NCBI GenBank assembly: GCA_030148225.1
Contig: JASBTX010000007.1
Coordinates: 62,001 to 126,000, forward strand
DNA length: 64,000 bases
Reading direction: 5' to 3'
DNA from: Paracoccaceae bacterium
GTDB taxonomy: Bacteria > Pseudomonadota > Alphaproteobacteria > Rhodobacterales > Rhodobacteraceae
A model generated the notes under the pieces. That model searched no databases. It had not been told where the DNA came from and saw only the letters and a program-made list of their open reading frames with translations. Shown here in pieces: positions 19,371-27,254 of the stretch. Position 1 is the stretch's first letter; each line of letters begins with the position of its first letter. The translations under genes were made by a program, and so were the position numbers.

Positions 19371-20300
19371 ATGCGTGCGACCCGAGCTGTCCAGAAAATC
19401 CTCGCAAATTACGAAGCCGACACACCCGGCGTCAAAGGCAACCTTTGCCGCATATTGATGAATGGTCGGCTGGGCGGGACCGGCAAGGTCATCATCCTGC
19501 CGGTGGATCAGGGTTTCGAGCACGGGCCCGCGCGCAGTTTCGCGCCCAATCCGGCGGCCTATGATCCGCATTATCACTATCGTCTGGCCATCGATGCCGG
19601 TCTGAATGCCTATGCCGCGCCGCTGGGGATGCTGGAGGCGGGTGCGGATACATTTGCCGGCCAGATCCCGACGATCCTCAAGGCCAACTCGGCCAATTCG
19701 CTGATCCCGGACGATGCGCCCAAGGATCAGGCCATCACAGCAAGTGTCGATGACGCGCTGCGGCTGGGCTGTTCGGCCATCGGGTTCACCGTCTATCCCG
19801 GTTCATCGGCGGGGCTGGACATGTTCGAAGAGATCTCGGCCATGCGCGAGGAAGCGGCGGCCAAAGGCGTGGCAACCGTCATCTGGTCCTACCCCCGCGG
19901 CGAGGCGCTGGACAAGGATGGCGAGACCGCGGTCGACATCGCGGCCTATGCGGCCCAGATTGCCGCGCTTCTGGGCGCGCATATCATCAAGATCAAGCTC
20001 TCGACCGATCACTTGTCGCTGAGTGCGGCCAAGGCGGTCTACGAGGCTGAAGGCATCGATATCTCTACCCAGGCAGCGCGGGTGAAGAACTGCATGGACG
20101 CGGCCTTTGGCGGACGGCGGATCGTGGTGTTCTCGGGCGGTGCGAAAAAGGTTGCCGACAGTGTTTATGACGATGCGCGCGCCATCCGCGACGGCGGCGG
20201 CAACGGGTCGATCATCGGGCGCAACAGTTTTCAGCGTGACCGCGATGACGCTCTCGCGATGCTGAATACGATCATGGATATTTACCGCGGCAAGGCCTGA
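19371..20300 (+). CDS. Fructose-bisphosphate aldolase, class I (DhnA type)
   Basis: Cleaves fructose 1,6-bisphosphate to triose phosphates by a Schiff-base mechanism; 309 aa TIM barrel. Family features: GKVIILPVDQGFEHGP near the N-terminus, YDPHYHYRLAIDAGLNAYAA, the AHIIKIKLSTD strand that carries the Schiff-base lysine, and the C-terminal phosphate-binding FSGGAKK and GGNGSIIGRNSFQR. The start MRATRAVQKIL was chosen because AAAGGA lies about 8 nt upstream. Together with pgk and eno it covers lower glycolysis/gluconeogenesis. Confidence 0.93.
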   Translation: MRATRAVQKILANYEADTPGVKGNLCRILMNGRLGGTGKVIILPVDQGFEHGPARSFAPNPAAYDPHYHYRLAIDAGLNAYAAPLGMLEAGADTFAGQIPTILKANSANSLIPDDAPKDQAITASVDDALRLGCSAIGFTVYPGSSAGLDMFEEISAMREEAAAKGVATVIWSYPRGEALDKDGETAVDIAAYAAQIAALLGAHIIKIKLSTDHLSLSAAKAVYEAEGIDISTQAARVKNCMDAAFGGRRIVVFSGGAKKVADSVYDDARAIRDGGGNGSIIGRNSFQRDRDDALAMLNTIMDIYRGKA

Positions 20301-20313
20301 GATCGGCGGGGGT

Positions 20314-20375
20314 TAGGGGCGCTGCCCCCGGCCCGGCAGGCCGGGCCTCCCCCGAGGTATTTCACCGAACAATGA
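20314..20375 (+). repeat. Dispersed GC-rich intergenic repeat, copy B
   Basis: Contains GGGGCGCTGCCCCC, then the palindrome GGCCCGGCAGGCCGGGCC, then CTCCCCCGAGGTATTTC and GAACAATGA. Copy C is identical across the first ~38 bp. It starts 14 nt after the fba stop codon, so its hairpins may help terminate or stabilise the fba mRNA. Confidence 0.8.
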
Positions 20376-20463
20376 GATCAGGCGGGATTGGGGGATTCAC
20401 AAAGCCCGCACGCCGTGACATATTGCGCCCATAGCCCGCAGAAGACGGGCAGGTGAGGCAGCA

Positions 20464-20766
20464 ATGAGCACCCTTCGCAAACGCGCCGGTTTCGGCGGCG
20501 TCATCTATGTCAGCATCGTGTCGCTTTTGGCGATGTATTTCACCTATGGTGCCGTTCAGGGGGAATACGGGCTGTTCCGGCGGGTGCAGATCGATGCCGA
20601 GATTGCCGGGCTTCGGGAAGAGCTGGCGGCGCTCAGGGCAGAGCTTGCGGTGCTGGAAAACAAGAACAGGCGTCTGTCGGATACCTATCTGGATCTGGAC
20701 CTGCTGGACGAGCAGGCGCGCCGGATTCTGGGCCTGATGCGGCCCGACGAACTGGTCGTGCGCTGA
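20464..20766 (+). CDS. ftsB: Septum formation initiator FtsB/DivIC
   Basis: Small bitopic divisome protein that with FtsQ and FtsL promotes septal peptidoglycan synthesis. 100 aa: one transmembrane helix (GVIYVSIVSLLAMYFTYGAV, about residues 12-31), then a coiled coil from the run IDAEIAGLREELAALRAELA to AVLENKNRRLSD, and the conserved C-terminal block LDEQARRILGLMRPDELV. A position just upstream of pdhA fits the enolase/PDH-linked ftsB of other proteobacteria. Confidence 0.92.
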   Translation: MSTLRKRAGFGGVIYVSIVSLLAMYFTYGAVQGEYGLFRRVQIDAEIAGLREELAALRAELAVLENKNRRLSDTYLDLDLLDEQARRILGLMRPDELVVR

Positions 20767-20850
20767 GGCGTCGCGCGACCCGAATTCCCCCATTTGCGAC
20801 AAATTCACCGGAGGCTGCAATTTTTCCTCCTCTTTTCCGCACGGATGGTA

Positions 20851-20877
20851 TATAGAATAGTTTAACGCTAAACTATC
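20851..20877 (+). promoter_or_regulatory. pdh operon promoter region with strong palindromic operator
   Basis: TATAGAAT (20851-20858) resembles a -10 element. Overlapping its end is TAGTTTAACGCTAAACTA (20858-20875), a dyad that reads the same on both strands except for one base pair and extends by one more pair on each side. Its CG centre and TTAACGCTAA core resemble the site before eno. Bound protein here would block transcription, so repression of pdhA is expected. Confidence 0.6.
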
Positions 20878-20903
20878 TAATTTCCCGAACCGGAGCGGCG
20901 TCG

Positions 20904-21902
20904 ATGGCACCCAAGAAATCGTCAAAGAAATCCAATGTCTCAGCCGATGAGCTGCTGAAATATTACCGCGAGATGCTGTTGATTCGCCGGTTCGAGGAAA
21001 AGGCCGGACAGCTGTATGGCATGGGGCTGATCGGCGGCTTCTGCCATCTCTATATCGGGCAGGAGGCCGTTGTCGTCGGTCTCGAAGCGGCCGCCGAAGA
21101 GGGCGACAAGCGCATCACCTCGTATCGCGATCACGGGCACATGCTGGCCTGCGGCATGGACCCCAAGGGCGTCATGGCCGAACTGACGGGCCGCGAGGGT
21201 GGCTATTCCAAGGGCAAGGGCGGCTCGATGCACATGTTCTCCAAGGAAAAGCATTTCTATGGCGGCCATGGCATCGTCGCGGCGCAGGTGCCGCTAGGGG
21301 CCGGGCTGGCCTTTGCCGACAAATACCTGGACAACAAGCGGGTGACCTTCACCTATTTCGGTGATGGCGCGGCCAATCAGGGCCAGGTTTACGAGACGTT
21401 TAACATGGCCGCGCTCTGGGATCTGCCGGTGGTATTTGTCATCGAGAACAACCAGTATGCCATGGGCACCGCGCAGAAACGCTCAACCTCGACACCCGAT
21501 ATCTATACGCGCGGCACCGCCTTCGGCATCCCCGGCGAGGCAGTGGACGGCATGGACGTGATGGCCGTCAAGGCCGCGGGCGAGAAGGCCGTGGCCCACT
21601 GCCGCGCGGGCAAGGGCCCGTATATCCTTGAGATGAAGACCTATCGCTATCGCGGCCATTCCATGTCGGATCCGGCGAAATACCGCACCCGGGACGAGGT
21701 TCAGAAGGTACGCGAGGAGCGCGATGCCATCGAACATGTGCGCGAATTGCTGCTGACGGGTGATCACGCGAGCGAGGATGATCTGAAAGCGATCGACAAG
21801 GAAATCAAGTCGGTGGTCAACGCCTCGGCCGAATTCGCCAAGGAAAGCCCCGAGCCTGATCTGAGCGAGCTTTATACCGATATCTATGCAGAGGCCTCGT
21901 GA
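20904..21902 (+). CDS. pdhA: Pyruvate dehydrogenase E1 component, alpha subunit
   Basis: Thiamine-diphosphate-dependent decarboxylation of pyruvate in the PDH complex; 332 aa. Motifs: YREMLLIRRFEEKAGQLYGM, GFCHLYIGQEAV, TSYRDHGHML, GGSMHMFS, the TPP/Mg loop GDGAANQGQVYE ending in NN as ENNQYAMGT, and the loop YRYRGHSMSDPAKYRTRDE. First gene of the operon, behind a strong palindromic operator. Its TGA stop overlaps the ATG of the next gene by 1 nt. Confidence 0.98.
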   Translation: MAPKKSSKKSNVSADELLKYYREMLLIRRFEEKAGQLYGMGLIGGFCHLYIGQEAVVVGLEAAAEEGDKRITSYRDHGHMLACGMDPKGVMAELTGREGGYSKGKGGSMHMFSKEKHFYGGHGIVAAQVPLGAGLAFADKYLDNKRVTFTYFGDGAANQGQVYETFNMAALWDLPVVFVIENNQYAMGTAQKRSTSTPDIYTRGTAFGIPGEAVDGMDVMAVKAAGEKAVAHCRAGKGPYILEMKTYRYRGHSMSDPAKYRTRDEVQKVREERDAIEHVRELLLTGDHASEDDLKAIDKEIKSVVNASAEFAKESPEPDLSELYTDIYAEAS

Positions 21903-22291
21903 TGCCGCATTTCGAGATTCACGCCAATGATGTCGCAGCGGCACGGGAATTCTACGCCGGTCTTTTTGGCTGGCGCTTTGAGCAAATGCCCGAAGCGGGT
22001 GACATGGAATACTATCTGATCGAGGGCACGGATATCGGCATCGGCAAGGGGCTGAGTGGCGGCATATTCCGCCGGACCGACAGCGCCCATGCTCCCGGCA
22101 CGGCGATCCGTGGCGGCACCATGACATTTGAAGTGGCGGATGTGGATGCCACCTATGACTGGGCGCTTGCCAATGGCGGGGCCGAGGCGCTGCCGCCCCA
22201 GACACAGCCCGGCATTGGCCGCTTTGCCTATGTCGAGGACGGTCAGGGCAATGTCGTGGGCTTCATCAAACCAGCCGAAGGGGATAACTGA
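21902..22291 (+). CDS. VOC family protein (glyoxalase/bleomycin-resistance fold)
   Basis: Small metal-binding-type VOC protein, 129 aa, with two beta-alpha-beta-beta-beta modules: [20 protein letters not shown] at the start, [21 protein letters not shown] in the middle and [17 protein letters not shown] at the end. The order F/H...E...E is compatible with a metal site. It is wedged between pdhA and pdhB with a 1-nt overlap upstream and a 1-nt gap downstream, so it is co-translated with PDH. Function unknown; removal of a reactive 2-oxo by-product is one possibility. A GTG at 21899 is an alternative start. Confidence 0.85.
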   Translation: MPHFEIHANDVAAAREFYAGLFGWRFEQMPEAGDMEYYLIEGTDIGIGKGLSGGIFRRTDSAHAPGTAIRGGTMTFEVADVDATYDWALANGGAEALPPQTQPGIGRFAYVEDGQGNVVGFIKPAEGDN

Positions 22292-22292
22292 A

Positions 22293-23657
22293 ATGGCTAC
22301 CGAAATTCTCATGCCGGCGCTCAGCCCGACGATGGAAGAGGGGACATTGGCGAAATGGCTGGTCAAGGAAGGTGACAGCGTCACATCCGGCATGATCCTG
22401 GCCGAGATTGAAACCGACAAGGCGACGATGGAATTCGAGGCGGTGGACGAAGGGACCATGGGGCCGATCCTGGTGCCTGAAGGGACCGAAGGCGTTGCCG
22501 TCAATTCCGCTATTGCCGTATTGCTGGAAGAGGGTGAAGATGCATCCGCTCTGCCGGCACAGGCGTCAGCCGAAGCAGCAGCACCTGCCGCACCCGGAGC
22601 GCCCGCAACCGCGCCCGCCGCAGCCGCACCTGTTGCCTCTGTTCCCGTTGAAATCGCCGTGCCCGAAGGCACCGAGATGAAGAACACCACGGTACGCGAA
22701 GCGCTGCGTGACGCCATGGCCGAAGAGATGCGCGCCGATGACCGGGTGTTCCTGATGGGTGAAGAGGTCGCCGAATATCAGGGCGCCTACAAGATTTCTC
22801 AGGGTCTTCTGGATGAATTCGGGCCCAAGCGGGTCATCGATACGCCGATCACCGAACATGGCTTTGCCGGTATCGCGGTGGGCGCCTCGTTCGGCGGCAC
22901 CCGGCCCATCGTCGAATTCATGACCTTCAATTTCGCGATGCAGGCGATTGACCAGATCATCAACTCGGCCGCCAAGACACGCTATATGTCGGGCGGGCAG
23001 ATGGGCGCGCCGATGGTATTTCGCGGCCCCAACGGCGCGGCCGCGCGCGTCGGTGCGCAGCACAGTCAGGATTACGCGGCGTGGTATGCGCAGATCCCCG
23101 GGCTCAAGGTGGCAATGCCCTATTCCGCCTCGGACGCCAAGGGCCTGCTGAAATCCGCCATCCGCGATCCGAACCCGGTGATCTTTCTGGAAAACGAGAT
23201 CCTCTATGGCCGTACCTTCGACGTGCCGGTCATGGATGACTATACCGTTCCTTTCGGCAAGGCGCGGATATGGCGCGAAGGCAGCGATGTGACCATCGTC
23301 AGCTTTGGCATCGGCATGCAATACGCGCTCGAGGCCGCTGACCGGCTGGCAGAGGAGGGCGTCTCTGCCGAGGTAATCGACCTCAGGACATTGCGCCCGC
23401 TGGATACCGATACGGTCATTCAATCGGTGATGAAAACCAACCGCTGCGTCACGGTCGAAGAGGGCTTCCCGGTCTGTTCGATCGGCAACCATATCTCATC
23501 GGTGCTGATGCAGCAGGCGTTTGACTATCTGGACGCGCCGGTCATCAACTGCACGGGCAAGGACGTACCGATGCCCTATGCCGCAAATCTCGAAAAACTG
23601 GCGCTGGTGACCACCGATGAGGTGATTGCCGCCGTCAACCAAGTCACCTACCGCTAG
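22293..23657 (+). CDS. pdhB: Pyruvate dehydrogenase E1 component, beta subunit with lipoyl domain
   Basis: 454 aa. Residues 1-80 form a biotinyl/lipoyl domain with the lipoylation lysine in [15 protein letters not shown], followed by an Ala/Pro-rich linker (about residues 85-125). The transketolase-type E1-beta domain starts at [15 protein letters not shown] and includes [51 protein letters not shown] and [10 protein letters not shown]-like [16 protein letters not shown] lipoyl domain on E1-beta is known in alphaproteobacteria. The start is the ATG 1 nt after the VOC stop. Confidence 0.97.
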   Translation: MATEILMPALSPTMEEGTLAKWLVKEGDSVTSGMILAEIETDKATMEFEAVDEGTMGPILVPEGTEGVAVNSAIAVLLEEGEDASALPAQASAEAAAPAAPGAPATAPAAAAPVASVPVEIAVPEGTEMKNTTVREALRDAMAEEMRADDRVFLMGEEVAEYQGAYKISQGLLDEFGPKRVIDTPITEHGFAGIAVGASFGGTRPIVEFMTFNFAMQAIDQIINSAAKTRYMSGGQMGAPMVFRGPNGAAARVGAQHSQDYAAWYAQIPGLKVAMPYSASDAKGLLKSAIRDPNPVIFLENEILYGRTFDVPVMDDYTVPFGKARIWREGSDVTIVSFGIGMQYALEAADRLAEEGVSAEVIDLRTLRPLDTDTVIQSVMKTNRCVTVEEGFPVCSIGNHISSVLMQQAFDYLDAPVINCTGKDVPMPYAANLEKLALVTTDEVIAAVNQVTYR

Positions 23658-23668
23658 GGAGCGCGCCG

Positions 23669-24979
23669 ATGCCAACCGAAATCCTGATGCCCGCCCTCAG
23701 CCCGACAATGGAAGAGGGTACGCTTGCCAAATGGCTGGTCAAGGAAGGCGACAGCGTCTCGTCCGGTGATCTGCTGGCCGAGATCGAGACCGATAAGGCG
23801 ACGATGGAATTCGAAGCCGTCGACGAAGGCGTCGTGGGCAAGCTCCTCGTGGCCGAGGGCAGCGAAGGCGTGCAGGTGAATACACCCATCGCGGTCCTGC
23901 TCGATGATGGCGAGAGTGCCGATGACATCGCTGCCGCCGCTGCGCCAGCGACAGCGCCCGAGGCAACAAATGTGGCCGATGCGGGTGAAGAGAAGTCCCC
24001 GGCAGCGGCTGCCGAGAGGGCCGTCCCCCCTGCCCCGGCCAGCGCTGATGGCACACGCATTTTCGCCTCACCGCTGGCGCGCCGCATCGCCGCCGACAAG
24101 GGCCTTGATCTCTCCGCCATAACCGGCAGCGGCCCGCGCGGGCGTATCGTCAGGGCCGATGTCGAGGGCGCCTCAGCCGCACCCGCAGCACCCGTCAAGG
24201 ACAGCCCGGCAACTCCCGCGCCGGCGCCGGCCGCACTGGCCGCAGCAGGCCCGTCGACTGATGTGGTGCTGAAAACCTATGCCGACCGCGCGTTCGAAGA
24301 AGTGGCGCTGGACGGCATGCGCAAGACCATCGCCGCCCGCCTGACCGAGGCCAAGCAGACCATTCCGCATTTCTACCTGCGCCGCGAGGTTCGGCTGGAC
24401 GCGCTCCTGAAATTCCGCAGCCAGCTCAACGGCCAGCTGGCCGAGCGTGGCGTGAAACTCTCGGTCAATGATTTCATCATCAAGGCATGCGCGCTTGCAC
24501 TTCAGGCCGTGCCGGATGCCAATGCCGTCTGGGCAGGGGACAGGATACTCAGGCTCAAACCATCAGATGTCGCCGTCGCAGTGGCCATCGAAGGCGGGCT
24601 CTTTACCCCTGTGCTGCAGGACGCAGAGATGAAATCGCTCTCGGCGCTCTCGGCCCAGATGAAGGACCTTGCCACCCGCGCCCGCGAACGCAAACTCGCC
24701 CCGCATGAATACCAGGGCGGCAGCTTTGCCATCTCGAATCTCGGGATGATGGGGATCGAAAACTTTGACGCCGTGATTAACCCACCGCACGGGGCGATCC
24801 TTGCCGTCGGCGCAGGGATCAAGAAACCGGTCGTCGGGGATGATGGCGAACTGACGGTTGCCACGGTCATGTCGATGACGCTTTCGGTCGATCACCGGGT
24901 GATTGACGGGGCGCTCGGGGCCGAATTGCTGGCGGCGATCGTTGCCAATCTCGAAAACCCGATCGCCATGCTGGCCTGA
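23669..24979 (+). CDS. pdhC: Pyruvate dehydrogenase E2, dihydrolipoamide acetyltransferase
   Basis: 436 aa core protein of the PDH complex that transfers acetyl groups to CoA. Lipoyl domain at residues 1-80 (lysine in [15 protein letters not shown]), Ala/Pro linker, peripheral-subunit-binding domain at FASPLARRIAADKGLDLSAI with GSGPRGRIVRADVE, second linker, then the catalytic domain from RKTIAARLTEAKQTIPHFYL to the active-site DHRVIDGALGAELL. Starts 11 nt after pdhB. E3 (lpd) is not in the operon as far as a terminator, so it must be elsewhere. Confidence 0.98.
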   Translation: MPTEILMPALSPTMEEGTLAKWLVKEGDSVSSGDLLAEIETDKATMEFEAVDEGVVGKLLVAEGSEGVQVNTPIAVLLDDGESADDIAAAAAPATAPEATNVADAGEEKSPAAAAERAVPPAPASADGTRIFASPLARRIAADKGLDLSAITGSGPRGRIVRADVEGASAAPAAPVKDSPATPAPAPAALAAAGPSTDVVLKTYADRAFEEVALDGMRKTIAARLTEAKQTIPHFYLRREVRLDALLKFRSQLNGQLAERGVKLSVNDFIIKACALALQAVPDANAVWAGDRILRLKPSDVAVAVAIEGGLFTPVLQDAEMKSLSALSAQMKDLATRARERKLAPHEYQGGSFAISNLGMMGIENFDAVINPPHGAILAVGAGIKKPVVGDDGELTVATVMSMTLSVDHRVIDGALGAELLAAIVANLENPIAMLA

Positions 24980-24987
24980 CCATTAAC

Positions 24988-25010
24988 AAGGGCCCCGCGC
25001 GGGGCCCTTT
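24988..25010 (+). terminator. Rho-independent terminator of the pdh operon
   Basis: AAGGGCCCC GCGC GGGGCCCTTT: a 9-bp GC-rich stem followed by a short T-run, 9 nt after the pdhC stop. It separates pdhC from the convergent cysE. Confidence 0.8.
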
Positions 25011-25031
25011 CGTTGGCGGCCTGTTCTGACG

Positions 25032-25838
25032 CTACTTTTCGTTCAGGATCTGGTTCATCGAAATCGCGGGCTGATCGCAACCAGCCTCGCCGACGATCTT
25101 GGCCGGGACGCCGGCAACCGTCTTGCAGGCCGGCACATCCTTCAGCACCACGGAACCTGCCGCGATACGCGAACATTTCCCGATCCGGATATTGCCCAGC
25201 ACCTTGGCGCCCGCACCAATCAGCACCCCGTCTTCAATCGTCGGGTGGCGCTGCTGGTCCTCTTTGCCCGTCCCGCCCAGCGTAACCGAATGCAGCATCG
25301 AGACATTGTCGCCGACAATTGCGGTCTCACCGATGACAATCGAATGGGCATGGTCAATCATGATCCCCTGCCCGATCCGCGCAGCCGGATGGATATCGAT
25401 ACCGTATACCTCTGACACCCGCATCTGGATGAAATAGGCCACGTCCTTGCGCCCGTTCTGCCAGAGCCAATGCCCCACACGAAAGGCCTGCATCGCCTGG
25501 TAACCCTTGAAATACAGGATCGGCTGCAACAGCCGGTGGCAGGCGGGATCGCGCTCGAAAACCGCCATGATATCGGCGCGCGCCGCCTGAACGAGCCCCG
25601 GCTCACTGGCATAGACCTGATCGGCAATCTCGCGCAGGATCTGTTCCGACATCTCGCGCGACGCCAGTTTCATCGCCATCCGATACGAAAGCGCGTCCTC
25701 CAGCGTGCCGTGATGCAGGATGCTGGAATGTACCATGCCCCCCAAAAGCGGCTCATCAGCCACCGCATCCAGCGCCTCCTGCCGGATTCGCGACCATACC
25801 GGATCAATCTCTGTCAGGGCTTCCTTGGGATTTGCCAT
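25032..25838 (-). CDS. cysE: Serine O-acetyltransferase
   Basis: Acetylates L-serine with acetyl-CoA, the first step of cysteine synthesis; 268 aa. An N-terminal alpha-helical domain (DPVWSRIRQEALDAVADEPL) is followed by a left-handed beta-helix of hexapeptide repeats from GIDIHPAARIGQGIMIDHAH to VVLKDVPACKTVAGVPAKIV. The catalytic His/Asp are in MIDHAHSIVIGE and the substrate loop is HSVTLGGTGKE. The start MANPKEALTEID lies 10 nt after AAGGAG. It borders the GTA cluster with only the small DksA-like gene between. Confidence 0.96.
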   Translation of the reverse strand: MANPKEALTEIDPVWSRIRQEALDAVADEPLLGGMVHSSILHHGTLEDALSYRMAMKLASREMSEQILREIADQVYASEPGLVQAARADIMAVFERDPACHRLLQPILYFKGYQAMQAFRVGHWLWQNGRKDVAYFIQMRVSEVYGIDIHPAARIGQGIMIDHAHSIVIGETAIVGDNVSMLHSVTLGGTGKEDQQRHPTIEDGVLIGAGAKVLGNIRIGKCSRIAAGSVVLKDVPACKTVAGVPAKIVGEAGCDQPAISMNQILNEK

Positions 25839-25926
25839 TCGCGTGTCACTCCTTGGTAAGGCGTGATACACCACATAGGATGCCCGCGACAACGTCAAAG
25901 ACCCGTGCCGGAATTAATCGCCGAAG

Positions 25927-26265
25927 ATGACAGAAACAGAACGCCAGACCTACCGCGCCGCGTTGCAGGCCCAGCTCGCGGCCCTCGAGCAAGAGGATGC
26001 GCTTGGCCAGCAGGCTCAGGCGACCGTCCAGCTTGATCAGCAATCCGTCGGGCGGCTTTCGCGCATGGACGCCCTCCAGAACCAGGCCATGGCCCGGGCT
26101 CAGCAATCGCGGCGCGACAATCAGCGGCGACGGATACGTGCCGCGCTTGATCGGATGAATGAGGATGAGTTTGGCTATTGCCTCGATTGCGGAGACGAGA
26201 TCGACACCAGACGACTGACCCTCGATCCCGCCACCCCCAAATGCTTCAGCTGCGCCGCGGGCTAA
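25927..26265 (+). CDS. TraR/DksA-type C4 zinc-finger protein
   Basis: 112 aa. The N-terminal two thirds form a probable coiled coil (YRAALQAQLAALEQEDALG to RRRIRAALDRM). A C-terminal four-cysteine zinc finger follows: YCLDCGDEID and KCFSCAAG. DksA-family proteins reach into the RNA polymerase secondary channel and alter initiation with ppGpp. This is the short form without the DxxDxA tip of DksA at the usual place, so activity on RNA polymerase is uncertain. Its last 20 nt overlap the end of the convergent GTA-side gene. Confidence 0.82.
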   Translation: MTETERQTYRAALQAQLAALEQEDALGQQAQATVQLDQQSVGRLSRMDALQNQAMARAQQSRRDNQRRRIRAALDRMNEDEFGYCLDCGDEIDTRRLTLDPATPKCFSCAAG

Positions 26266-26539
26266 GCACGCGGTCAACCTCGCTCAGGACCAGCAACAGC
26301 GCGCGGCGATACTCCGGATCGCTCAGCGTTCGTTCCGGCAGGCGCGGAAACTCGCTGGCGCTGTCGGCCAGCGATCCATTGCCGAATTCGGGATGGCTGT
26401 GGCCGGTCTCGGCAAAATGCCGCGCTGCCATTTCCGCCCGTTCCACAATCTCACGCGCCCGTAATCTGCGCGCAGATACCGGTGCCGCCAGTACCGCGCG
26501 CGCGGTCTGCACCAGATCCTCATGCAGCACCGGGCGCAT
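26246..26539 (-). CDS. Conserved hypothetical protein at the end of the GTA cluster
   Basis: 97 aa, family not recognised. Mostly helical and charged: VLHEDLVQTARAVLAAPVSA, RAREIVERAEMAARHFAET and YRRALLLVLSEVDRVL. There is no signal peptide or membrane helix. It starts 4 nt after the stop of the DUF2793 gene and ends overlapping the convergent zinc-finger gene by 20 nt. Co-transcription makes it the last gene of the GTA operon; a role in GTA production is inference from position only. Confidence 0.65.
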   Translation of the reverse strand: MRPVLHEDLVQTARAVLAAPVSARRLRAREIVERAEMAARHFAETGHSHPEFGNGSLADSASEFPRLPERTLSDPEYRRALLLVLSEVDRVLSPRRS

Positions 26540-26543
26540 CGGA

Positions 26544-27254
26544 TCACGCGGCGGGCGGTGTGAATTCCTGATAATGCACCGCAAGGCGAACCGTGCCACC
26601 GGCAAAATCCCCGCCTTCAGCAGTCAGTACCAGCGGCGTATCGGCATAATAGGCCGTGGGTGCCCCTGTGGGCCCGATCAGCCACGTCCCCGCGGCGGTT
26701 CCCATACCGCTTGCGTATCGGTTATCCGCCCCCGCGACCCCCAGCCTCCACGCCGTCGCCGCCCCGGTAATGGTCTGGGTCACGCGCGCTGTCACCGCCT
26801 GCACCAGCGCATATTGCGGGATCAGGCCAGTTGTGACCGATGTCGCCCCCTCCCCGATCACGTGGTCAAATTCCAGAATTCGCGCGTTCGTGGCCGCCCC
26901 TGCCGGGCTGACGACGCCACCGGCGGCGCGCCAGAGCGTCCCGTCAAATTCCGCCCTCACCGCTTCGTCGGCGATATAGGCCCGCCATCCGGTCCGCACC
27001 GGAACGAAATACCAGCCGCCATTCAGCCGCAGCGCGATCCTGCCCTCCTGTCCGGCGAACAGCCCGGTCGCACCGGCGGGCACGAAATAGGCCTCGCCAT
27101 CGATCTCGCTGCCTGTAGGGCCAGTCTGGCTCTGGGATTGCAGCACCAGCTGTACCAGACCGTCCAGCATCTCAAGCGCTTCGTTCAGCGTCACGTGCTT
27201 CTGGGCCTGCGCGGCCTGCAGCAGCGGCAGGTTCAGGTGAGTCGTCTCAGTCAT
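26544..27254 (-). CDS. DUF2793 protein, probable GTA tail/host-recognition fibre
   Basis: 236 aa. The DUF2793 domain fills the N-terminal ~150 residues (THLNLPLLQAAQAQKHVTLN, EGEAYFVPAGATGLFAGQEG-type pattern, GGWYFVPVRTGWRAYI). A C-terminal beta-rich segment follows (GADNRYASGMGTAAGTWLIG). DUF2793 proteins of Rhodobacterales include fibre proteins of the R. capsulatus GTA particle. The ATG lies 8 nt inside the end of g15, so the two are translationally coupled. Receptor unknown. Confidence 0.8.
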   Translation of the reverse strand: MTETTHLNLPLLQAAQAQKHVTLNEALEMLDGLVQLVLQSQSQTGPTGSEIDGEAYFVPAGATGLFAGQEGRIALRLNGGWYFVPVRTGWRAYIADEAVRAEFDGTLWRAAGGVVSPAGAATNARILEFDHVIGEGATSVTTGLIPQYALVQAVTARVTQTITGAATAWRLGVAGADNRYASGMGTAAGTWLIGPTGAPTAYYADTPLVLTAEGGDFAGGTVRLAVHYQEFTPPAA

